8,367 bases of DNA, from positions 1-8,367 of the forward strand of contig CAZSLZ010000136.1 in NCBI GenBank assembly GCA_964607865.1, written 5' to 3'. The DNA is from CAZSLZ01 sp964607865 (GTDB lineage Bacteria > Vulcanimicrobiota > JAJTBE01 > CAZSLZ01). Below are positions 1-6,137 of the stretch, piece after piece (the stretch's first letter is position 1; every line of letters starts with the position of its first letter). The position numbers were made by a program, and so were the translations under genes. The notes beneath the pieces were generated by a model. It saw only the letters and a program-made list of their open reading frames with translations, did not search any database and was not told the origin of the DNA.

Positions 1-1029
1 ACTCAACCTCAGTTTGTCATTAAATTTTTTTAACGGAACAATTACATTGATTTTTTATGTTTATCAGTGATCTTGAATCTGTTTTTCAGGCAGAATAACT
101 GTGAAAGAGTAAATAATAGAATCGCTGGAATTGCAAAAACTGAATAGATAAAAAGAAATTATACATATAATGATACTGGCAATATAGAGTATTATTATTT
201 TTTACCAACCTGGGAGATATTCCCCTCGGTACACCGGTGGAATTAAAAAATAAAAAAATAAGGTTTCTGTTTCTCTGGGCAACTTCAACATTTATTGTTT
301 TCAGCAAGGCGCAGACCAAGCTTCCCAATTACCTGCTGTTTATATACCCTGCGCTGGCTCTGAGGCTGGGTTGGATTGTAAATGAAAACCTGACCAGTAA
401 CAAGTATGAAAAGATCATATCGTATCCCTTCACAATAAGAGCTGGCATGACACTTCTATCTATTGTGTTCTGGGCTGTTTTTTTCGAAAAACTTTTTCCA
501 CAGCAATGGCAGAATTCAGCTTCCGTCTCTTCCCCTGGCTTTTATAGCAGCAACCGGAGCAATATTCTATCTTCTTTACGGACTGAAAAAAAACACCAGA
601 AACGCATTTATAGCCCTGGTATTAACAGCTTTATCGATTTACATTTACCTGTTAACTCTTTCTCCTGTAGTAAAGGAAGCAAGGCCCGAGATCAAAATAA
701 TTTCGTCAATTAATACTTTAAAGAAAAATAACGAACAGCTGATTACCTACAAAAATTTCGGAGTAAAATACAGCCTGTTATACTATACCCGCCTGCCCCT
801 GGAAACCTTTACCAGCTGGGATGAAATAGAAAGCCAAATCAAGCCCGAAATTGATTATTTCATTGTAATACCCACCCATATTTATGAAGAGGCAGAATTT
901 AACAGCCTGAAGACGGATTATATCCAGCAGGAAGGCAGCCTGGCCTTGATTTATATAAACCAGTGGACAGGAGTTGGCAAAAGGGGTGAAAGCAAAAAAG
1001 ACGCCCTGACAGACGCCCTTTTTGCTTAA
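1..1029 (+). pseudogene. Degraded GT39/ArnT-like membrane glycosyltransferase, C-terminal part
   Basis: This is a relic of a polytopic glycosyltransferase of the PMT/ArnT (GT39/GT83) type, enzymes that move sugars from polyprenyl-phosphate donors on the outer face of the inner membrane. Recognisable pieces lie in different frames. At 61-243 (frame of base 1) there is FFRQNNCERVNN, a TAG at 145-147, then EYYYFLPTWEIFP, like the family's 'HN.ERF ... YYLP...FPW' stretch. At about 237-500 (frame of base 3) there is FSKAQTKLPNYLLFIYPALAL, matching the strongly conserved 'SK.KLPHYILP.YPALAL'. At about 510-1029 (frame of base 1 again) there are further hydrophobic segments and a hydrophilic tail ending at TAA 1027-1029. 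GTG 237 and TTG 463 could open the fragments but neither has a Shine-Dalgarno sequence. The 5' part lies outside the window. The T7 run at 478-484 is one possible indel site, so assembly error could explain part of the damage. I am confident of the family and fairly confident of the decay. Confidence 0.72.
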
Positions 1030-1077
1030 CCCTACAGTTTTCAGTTATAATTGTTGATACCGTTTCTTCTCACTGTG

Positions 1078-1155
1078 AATTTTATCCGGTTCAAAAGGTG
1101 CTACGCTTAATTGAATTTGTGAACAGGCGTTTAACTTTCTTGAACCGGTAAAATT
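1078..1155. repeat. Imperfect inverted repeat, 16-17 nt arms
   Basis: The left arm AATTTTATCCGGTTCAA (1078-1094) is the reverse complement of the right arm TTGAACCGGTAAAATT (1140-1155) apart from one extra base. The loop is 45 nt and no T-tract follows, so it does not look like an intrinsic terminator. It could be the fold of a structured RNA, paired protein-binding half-sites or the ends of a very small decayed element. No target-site duplication is evident. Confidence 0.5.
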
Positions 1156-1380
1156 GGAGTGCCGTAAAACGATATTAGTCTTTCAGCAGTTAATGTCCCA
1201 GTCCCAATCTTTATTCCAATCTCAGGTTATATACTCAATAAATAATTATTCTATGGGGACACATCCCGATACAAAAATTAAAATTATACTGGTAATAAAT
1301 AGTAGCCATCTACCCGACAAATGAAAACACTTCCTTGCAATGTCTTTACCTGGAACTTCATTACAGCTGAGAAAATTCCT

Positions 1381-1410
1381 CTATAACTATCAATTTTTTG
1401 ATAGTTATAG
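1381..1410. promoter_or_regulatory. Perfect AT-rich hairpin/palindrome upstream of FHA gene
   Basis: The arms CTATAACTATCAA (1381-1393) and TTGATAGTTATAG (1398-1410) are perfectly complementary around a TTTT loop. No T-tract follows on the plus strand and the stem is AT-rich, so a terminator is unlikely. The right arm contains TTGATA (1398-1403), a 5/6 match to a -35 box, with GATAAC at 1422-1427 (4/6 to -10) after an 18-bp spacer. An operator overlapping a promoter of the FHA gene is the simplest inference. The symmetry is observed; the regulatory role is not shown. Confidence 0.5.
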
Positions 1411-1476
1411 ACAAGGAAAAGGATAACTTATTTTTCAGGAAGAAAGTAATAACAAATCATAATTATAAGGTGAATA

Positions 1477-2334
1477 ATGATGAGTAAAAAACAGAGAACA
1501 ACAATTGTTACGATATTATTTATTTCAGTTTTATTGTTGGCCTTGCTCACGATCAGCACAAAAAGTAATTTTTTACACAGTAAGGGCCGGGTCTGCCATG
1601 CCCAGGAAAGCCCAACGTCTGAAGCAAACCCGGCACCTGAAGCAAGCCCGGACACCGATGCTGCCGCTACAGAAACTCCCTCAAAAGACAAAGAAACCGG
1701 AGCTGTGGGCGAAGAAGACACCGGGAACCAGCCCCCCAGAAATGTAATGTATCTTTTATTTTTACCCTTGGTTTTAATGGTGTTATTTTTTGTCTATATT
1801 AATTTTGCCAACCAGGACAGCAAACCCGATGCTATTGCCACAGACCGCCTGCCCGTTGACCCTGAAGTGCTGAAGAAAAAGCAGGCTGAACGGGAAAGAA
1901 GACAGCGATTAAGAGAACAGCAGAAAAGTTACGACAGGGTGGCGGTTCCCCTGGACCTGTTTAATTTACAGGATTTCATAAGAGACGGTTCCCTTAAAAC
2001 AGACATTGCCCTTAAATGCACCCAGGGCAGAAACAAGGACAAGATATTTGAAATAACAAAACACCACAATACAGTGGGCAGAAGATCCAAAAACGGCAGA
2101 ATAAATGATATTCAGGTGTCGTCCTTCGAGAAAAAAGTATCTCGTTCCCAGGGGCTGGTATTGTATGATAAAGAAAAAGAAAGATTTTATATGGTAAACG
2201 AATCCGATGTACCTATTCTGGTCAACGGCCGGCGGGTTAAGCCCAGGGATGCTGCGCCATTTTACCCCGGTGATGAGATAGTGCTGGGAGAATCAGTGGT
2301 ATTCCAGGTCATAGATAAGACTGAACAACAATAA
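1477..2334 (+). CDS. Membrane-anchored FHA-domain protein
   Basis: This 285-residue protein has a hydrophobic N-terminal segment (about 9-27, signal anchor or signal peptide) and a Pro/Ala/Glu/Thr-rich low-complexity stretch (about 42-87). A second transmembrane helix (about 91-110) and a basic, probably coiled stretch (131-150, KKKQAERERRQRLREQQ) follow. The C-terminal FHA-like domain (about 175-280) shows VGRR at 200-203, VSRSQG at 221-226, VNGRRV at 249-254 and YPGDEIVLG at 263-271. FHA domains normally bind phosphothreonine peptides. Here the usual His of the SxxH motif is Gln225, so phosphopeptide binding may be altered or absent. The expected topology places the linker outside and the FHA domain in the cytoplasm. 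AAGGTG at 1467-1472 supports ATG 1477, with ATG 1480 equally possible. The gene appears monocistronic, with a terminator directly downstream. No kinase or phosphatase gene is nearby. FHA assignment is fairly sure; the cellular role is unknown. Confidence 0.85.
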   Translation: MMSKKQRTTIVTILFISVLLLALLTISTKSNFLHSKGRVCHAQESPTSEANPAPEASPDTDAAATETPSKDKETGAVGEEDTGNQPPRNVMYLLFLPLVLMVLFFVYINFANQDSKPDAIATDRLPVDPEVLKKKQAERERRQRLREQQKSYDRVAVPLDLFNLQDFIRDGSLKTDIALKCTQGRNKDKIFEITKHHNTVGRRSKNGRINDIQVSSFEKKVSRSQGLVLYDKEKERFYMVNESDVPILVNGRRVKPRDAAPFYPGDEIVLGESVVFQVIDKTEQQ

Positions 2335-2344
2335 GACAATATAG

Positions 2345-2377
2345 AAAAGAGCTTCCGTAACGGAAGCTCTTTTTTTT
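2345..2377 (+). terminator. Intrinsic terminator, probably bidirectional
   Basis: AAAAGAGCTTCCG (2345-2357) pairs perfectly with CGGAAGCTCTTTT (2361-2373) around a TAA loop. On the plus strand an uninterrupted T run to 2377 follows, a classic Rho-independent terminator 11 bp after the FHA stop. On the minus strand the same stem lies just beyond the mtnP stop and ends in TTTTCTAT, so it may also stop leftward transcription. Convergent genes sharing one terminator is a common arrangement. Confidence 0.93.
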
Positions 2378-2385
2378 AACTGTTT

Positions 2386-3186
2386 TTATTCTATCCTTGC
2401 AGTTTTCAAAGCTTCAGAGCATTTGCAGGTATAATCTTCGGGCATATTTTTAATAATTTCCAGAAGCAGTTTTTTTACCTTTTCATTGTTTTCCTCAAAT
2501 ATTCTGCAGACCGCCTCATGACTCACCGGAGGAATATCCTCGCCTTCCAGGCCCACATCATAATCGGTAATCAGAGAAATATTCACATAACACATTTCCA
2601 ATTCCCTGGCAAGGTAAGCTTCAGGATAGCCGGTCATGTTAATTACCGACCAACCCATCTGGGCAAACCATTTAGATTCCGCCCTGGTAGAGAAGCGGGG
2701 GCCCTGAATAACTACCATGGTCCCGGTTTTATGAATAGTTATACCCAGATCCTTACCGATTTTATGCGCCACTTTTCTCAGCTGGGGGCAGTAAGGGTCA
2801 GCAGGGCTTACATGAGTGGTTGTGGGCCCATCATAGAAGGTATCGATTCGCCCCTTGGTTCTATCAACAAACTGATCGCAAAGGACAAAATGCCCTGGTT
2901 CCACTTCTTTTTTCAGTGAACCTGCGGCGCAGGGGCCAATAATCCGTTTTACTCCCAATGACTTCATCGCCCACAGGTTCGCCCTGTAAGGTATCATATG
3001 AGGAGGTAAAGAATGGGATTTAGCATGGCGGGGCAAAAATGCTACTTTTTTATCTCCGAGGGTGGCAAGAGCGATATTATCGCTGGGGGCGCCGTAAGGG
3101 GTATCTATTTTTACTTCCTGGACGTTATCCAGAAAACTGTAAAAGCCTGAGCCTCCAAAAACTCCTATATCTGCCTGATATTTCAT
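2386..3186 (-). CDS. mtnP: S-methyl-5'-thioadenosine phosphorylase
   Basis: A cytoplasmic enzyme that splits methylthioadenosine with phosphate into adenine and 5-methylthioribose-1-phosphate, recycling the by-product of polyamine and other SAM-dependent reactions. At 266 residues it has the usual length. Family motifs in order are GVFGGSGFY (8-16), FLPRHAKSH (50-58, phosphate-binding Arg-His), PPHMIPYRAN (61-70), CAAGSLKKEVEPG (86-98), DQFVDRT (104-110), IQGPRFSTRAES (160-171), VINMTGYPE (181-189) and ITDYD (206-210). The TDYD aspartates correspond to those that select 6-aminopurines in MTA phosphorylases. Inosine-type relatives have Asn or other residues there, so adenine specificity is likely. 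A CKC motif lies near the C-terminus (254-256). ATG 3186 directly follows the TAA of the upstream gene, with AAGGAGG at 3198-3204 inside that gene, so the two are translationally coupled. No other methionine-salvage gene is in the window. Confidence 0.94.
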   Translation of the reverse strand: MKYQADIGVFGGSGFYSFLDNVQEVKIDTPYGAPSDNIALATLGDKKVAFLPRHAKSHSLPPHMIPYRANLWAMKSLGVKRIIGPCAAGSLKKEVEPGHFVLCDQFVDRTKGRIDTFYDGPTTTHVSPADPYCPQLRKVAHKIGKDLGITIHKTGTMVVIQGPRFSTRAESKWFAQMGWSVINMTGYPEAYLARELEMCYVNISLITDYDVGLEGEDIPPVSHEAVCRIFEENNEKVKKLLLEIIKNMPEDYTCKCSEALKTARIE

Positions 3187-5187
3187 TTATTTCTTTTCCT
3201 CCTTATTCTTATACATTTTAAAAGTTGTTACAAAAGCGTCGGGTGCCACGGAAAAAGCTGACCAGGTTTCGTCATAATCTGCCAGCATGTCGGCATAGTC
3301 CGAAAATTCCGGCAGGAAGAACAGCAGGAAACCTTTAGCCATGGAAGCTGACCATTCGGTATTCTGATATTGGATGGCGATGGGCCTTCCCAGGATTTTT
3401 TCCTTAAAATCTCTGTAGTGGGTGGTTTCCGCCAGACGTTCTCTTTTAACCAGCATTTTGTCCAGGTATTCCTTAACCATTACATCATATTTTGTGGTGT
3501 GAAGAACCAGTATTTCATCGGTAAGGCAGTAAGAAGTGCTTCCAAAGTGGTAGATTACCCAATCCTTATAGTACTCTTTGGTTAACTCCTTATCACCAAC
3601 CATTCTTTCCAGCAGGCCTTCCACAACTTCCCTGTCTTCCACCATAAAGAACAAAGTTATAGGAACATTTTTCATTGTAAGTGATTTATTGAAATATCTG
3701 GGACTTAGTTTCATTGGATCCATAGTTTCAGGAATGTTTTTCAGAACATCCCTGTTACCCCGAGCCACATCTATTATGGCTGCCAGCAGGAAATCCCGGG
3801 CCTTGTAAGTCACGGTAAGCTGGCCGCCAATAGCGGGAAGAATCTGCTCCTGCATATCCATATTCAGGCCCATTCCAATCATACTGTTAACCTGGTTGAA
3901 GTTCTGAGCAAACATTTCATCCTCTTCAGCAATAGCTTGGATAAAACCCCATACGTTGCCCAGAGAATAATATTGAAGCATGGGAAGCCCGGCGGGCACC
4001 CTTTCCATGATAGCTTCTGAAGAGATGGTTTGCTTCTGGCTGAAAGTGTTCATAACCGGCACTTTTTTATCTGGGTTCAATGACAGAATCAGGCTTCCCT
4101 CGATACCGTCTTTTTCTATTCCGGTGGCATATCCAAGATAATAAAGGGCATCCAGGAAACTCTTCACATTTTTATTGCCTTTTTTCATTTCAAAAAGTTG
4201 TGAGTTCACACCTATACGATCCAGGTTCACAAATAATTTCTCTTTATTGCTTTGAAAAACAGGGGCGCTGGAAACGAAGTCCCTGTAAACTTCATTTGCA
4301 AGGACGGATTTTTTCTCATTTTTAAAAGCTGAAATTCCCTTTTTCAGAATTTCGGGATTATCGGAAATCATTACATAATTTTCAATGAAAGTATATGAGA
4401 AATCCGGGCTGACTTTCAGTAATTCCATTCCATAGGCAACTTTTTTGAAAGTCACTTCATTCCGGCCCATTTTTTCTTCCAGTTTATTAAAGAAATTCCG
4501 CGCCAAGGTGGAATCTTTCACAGAAATTGCCAACAGAAAGTTCTTGAGTTCATAGGATTTTTTAACAGCCGGCTCGTCCTTCTGCATACCTTCGTCGCCG
4601 ATATAAACAGGTGCCTGGCCTTCCAAACCAAGATCCTTGAACTGGCCTTCGGGAACTGTTATTTCATAACGGTTCTCGGGCAGCCTTCTGTAAACATATT
4701 TTCCTCCCCTGGGAGGGGTCATGTAATCGGGAATAACCTGTGATGCCGGGGGAAGCTCGTTATTTTCAACCAGGGCATCGCTTACAGAATAGTTAATCTC
4801 ATTGATATCAGAAACTGTCTGTTTCAAATCATTCACAGCTTTTTTATACTCCATAATTTCAATAATCTGTTGCCGGAGGGTTGACTTACTGCCTTCCCCC
4901 ATGATTCCAAACATAACTTTATTTCCAAGCCAAGGGACGATTTCTTTGCTGACATCAAATTCATATTCGTTTTCAAATCGGTCAAAATAAGGCCTTAAAG
5001 GTTCAATTTTTTGAAAACGTTTATATGAGTCGGTCAAAATGTTATTAATGTCTTCAAAAGAAAGGTTTACCTCGTAAAAAACCTCGGTATTTTTGTCGAA
5101 GGGCACAGATTGAGCCCAGCAAACCGAGGTCATAAAGAAAATAGCTGTGAGAATTAAAAAGGATACTTTTATCGGTTGTTTTTTCAT
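3187..5187 (-). CDS. Secreted DUF3352-family protein with duplicated module
   Basis: This 666-residue exported protein of unknown function resembles the DUF3352 family. The signal peptide spans residues 1-25 (basic MKKQPIK, hydrophobic core, VCWA cleavage before QS). ATG 5187 is preferred over TTG 5199 because GGGGG lies 5 nt before it and the TTG has no Shine-Dalgarno sequence. Two similar modules are visible. Module 1 (about 27-375) contains VSKEIVPWLGNKV (79-91) and, near 267-305, YVMISDNPEILKKGI and EVYRDF. Module 2 (about 393-666) contains MQEQILPAIGGQL (445-457) and ILVLHTTKYDVMVKEYL and HYRDF (559-594). Module 1 is interrupted at about 98-213 by an Asn/Glu-rich helix and a stretch with GGKYVYRRLPENRYEITVPEG. 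No catalytic motif was recognised. It should act outside the cytoplasmic membrane. The stop abuts the mtnP start codon. The family call is from pattern memory. Confidence 0.8.
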   Translation of the reverse strand: MKKQPIKVSFLILTAIFFMTSVCWAQSVPFDKNTEVFYEVNLSFEDINNILTDSYKRFQKIEPLRPYFDRFENEYEFDVSKEIVPWLGNKVMFGIMGEGSKSTLRQQIIEIMEYKKAVNDLKQTVSDINEINYSVSDALVENNELPPASQVIPDYMTPPRGGKYVYRRLPENRYEITVPEGQFKDLGLEGQAPVYIGDEGMQKDEPAVKKSYELKNFLLAISVKDSTLARNFFNKLEEKMGRNEVTFKKVAYGMELLKVSPDFSYTFIENYVMISDNPEILKKGISAFKNEKKSVLANEVYRDFVSSAPVFQSNKEKLFVNLDRIGVNSQLFEMKKGNKNVKSFLDALYYLGYATGIEKDGIEGSLILSLNPDKKVPVMNTFSQKQTISSEAIMERVPAGLPMLQYYSLGNVWGFIQAIAEEDEMFAQNFNQVNSMIGMGLNMDMQEQILPAIGGQLTVTYKARDFLLAAIIDVARGNRDVLKNIPETMDPMKLSPRYFNKSLTMKNVPITLFFMVEDREVVEGLLERMVGDKELTKEYYKDWVIYHFGSTSYCLTDEILVLHTTKYDVMVKEYLDKMLVKRERLAETTHYRDFKEKILGRPIAIQYQNTEWSASMAKGFLLFFLPEFSDYADMLADYDETWSAFSVAPDAFVTTFKMYKNKEEKK

Positions 5188-5192
5188 TTCTA

Positions 5193-5197
5193 CCCCC
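5193..5197 (-). promoter_or_regulatory. Shine-Dalgarno site fixing the DUF3352 gene start
   Basis: On the minus strand GGGGG is followed by TAGAA and then ATG at 5187-5185. This decides in favour of ATG 5187 over the in-frame TTG at 5199, which is preceded only by A/T. Confidence 0.65.
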
Positions 5198-5211
5198 AAA
5201 AAATAATTTTT

Positions 5212-5233
5212 AAGGGAGGTTTTGCCCTCCCTT
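5212..5233 (-). terminator. Intercistronic stem-loop, possible terminator or attenuator
   Basis: AAGGGAGG (5212-5219) pairs perfectly with CCTCCCTT (5226-5233) around a 6-nt loop. It lies between the stop of the DUF151 gene (5246) and the start of the DUF3352 gene (5187), both leftward. On the minus strand the stem is followed by AAAAATTATTTTTT, so the T-tract is displaced from the stem base. It may terminate part of the transcription or protect an RNA end rather than stop it fully. Confidence 0.5.
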
Positions 5234-5245
5234 TATTTCTTGTTA

Positions 5246-5851
5246 TCAGTCTTCGTTATCTTCTTCCTCAATTACTTCGTCAATTTCTTCGTCCAACTCC
5301 TCCATATCTTCCAGAGTCGGCATATTTTTAAAGAAATCCGGCGATTCGGGTATTTCTTCATCTTCAATGGTTTCCACTGTCCCTTTTAAGAAATCTGCAG
5401 GTTTCAGGTTATCTATATAACTTTTAAACTTATTCACATCGTGTTCAGCCTTGGGATCCACCACAGTTTCTTCCAGAATAATTCTTTCCGATACAAAAAT
5501 CGGAGCGCTGGTTCTCAATGCCAGTGCAATACTATCTGACGGACGGGCATCGATCTCCAGGTTTTTTCCATTGGATTCAATAACAATTTTGGCATAAAAT
5601 GTATTTTCATGAATATCATGAATTACCACTCTTAAAACCTTGGCATTAAGAGCTTCTATCATGGACTTCATAAGATCATGTGATAACGGCCGGGGCACAT
5701 GGGTTCCTTCCAGGGCCAGAGCTATAGCAGTGGCTTCAAATGGCCCTATTAGAATGGGCAAAAACCTTTTTCCCTCAACATCTTTTAAAATAACAACCGG
5801 GTCATGTGATAATAAATCAATTCCCAGCTTGTCAACTCTCATCTTTCGCAT
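5246..5851 (-). CDS. DUF151 / bifunctional nuclease (BFN) domain protein
   Basis: This 201-residue protein carries the DUF151 domain, called bifunctional nuclease after plant members reported to act on DNA and RNA; the role in bacteria is poorly defined. The match runs over residues 4-125, with PVVILKD (18-24), FLPILIGPFEATAIALAL (30-47), RPLSHDLM (54-61), TFYAKIVIE (84-92) and the hallmark IDARPSDSIALALR (100-113). Residues 133-155 (KFKSYIDNLKPADF) match the short UvrB/C-like tail found in many family members. The last 41 residues are extremely acidic (21 Asp/Glu) and not part of the domain. ATG 5851 is chosen, with AAAGGA about 12 nt upstream; ATG 5842 is an alternative without a better site. 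No signal peptide or membrane segment is present, so it should be cytoplasmic. It begins the leftward set but is separated from the next gene by a stem-loop. Confidence 0.9.
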   Translation of the reverse strand: MRKMRVDKLGIDLLSHDPVVILKDVEGKRFLPILIGPFEATAIALALEGTHVPRPLSHDLMKSMIEALNAKVLRVVIHDIHENTFYAKIVIESNGKNLEIDARPSDSIALALRTSAPIFVSERIILEETVVDPKAEHDVNKFKSYIDNLKPADFLKGTVETIEDEEIPESPDFFKNMPTLEDMEELDEEIDEVIEEEDNED

Positions 5852-6137
5852 TTAAGGCACTCATCCTTTTCTTTCTTTTTTAGCAGAAAACACAATACAA
5901 TACAGGATTAATGAAAATATTTGCTTACTTTTTTATAAAATCCTTCTTTGTATATAGTTTCATAGACTAAATTAGTTTCAATTATAAAAATATCCATACC
6001 TTAAGAAGCCAACAGACAGAGAAATATTTCAGCCAGAACAGAAAAGATATAGAGGTACTTAAATTGATATTCTTTATTTACTAATACATGAAGGAAGAAA
6101 CCCTTGAGAAATAAATAATTCAAGAGGGGGTGTAATT
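5852..6137. promoter_or_regulatory. Divergent intergenic region with promoters for DUF151 and OYE genes
   Basis: This 286-base AT-rich stretch separates two divergent genes and must hold the promoter for each. TAGTTTCA occurs twice as a direct repeat (5955-5962 and 5973-5980). On the minus strand the distal copy overlaps TTGAAA, a possible -35 box for the DUF151 gene. A small palindrome ACTAA-A-TTAGT (5966-5976) and GAAATATTTC near 6022 are also present. Ahead of the rightward gene, CCCTTGA (6101-6107) could pair with TCAAGaGGG (6120-6128) and partly mask the Shine-Dalgarno sequence. None of these is strong enough to call a defined operator. Confidence 0.4.

Larger units (their letters stand above)
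1030..1476. other. Non-coding intergenic region with inverted repeats
   Basis: This 447-base stretch between the glycosyltransferase relic and the FHA gene holds no open frame that looks coding. It contains an imperfect inverted repeat (1078-1155), a short GGGA-CACA-TCCC element (1256-1267), a perfect 13-bp-arm hairpin (1381-1410) and the leader of the next gene. No tRNA, rRNA or riboswitch pattern was recognised. Length and composition would suit decayed sequence following on from the pseudogene. Confidence 0.6.

Noticed and set aside
1..1029. Programmed frameshifting to express the glycosyltransferase
   Set aside because: There are at least two frame changes plus a stop, and no slippery heptamer with a following structure was seen; decay or sequence error is simpler.
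1255..1267. GGGGACACATCCC as a REP or RAYT/IS200-type element end
   Set aside because: It resembles the GGGAC…TCCC ends seen near such elements, but the pairing is only 4 bp, it is present once and there is no transposase or repeat copy in the window.
1428..1721. Leftward 97-codon frame opposite the FHA gene
   Set aside because: It is the antisense of the Ala/Pro/Glu-rich linker and signal segment, and has no ribosome site.
2345..2377. Inverted repeat as a mobile-element end
   Set aside because: It has the textbook form of an intrinsic terminator between convergent genes.
2518..2919. Rightward 133-codon frame opposite mtnP
   Set aside because: It is a shadow of a clearly conserved enzyme gene, with no recognisable domain.
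5832..5864. Ten-codon upstream ATG frame (MSALNAKDES) overlapping the DUF151 start as a leader peptide
   Set aside because: It has no clear Shine-Dalgarno site, no attenuator-like codon run and no alternative hairpins; chance is sufficient.
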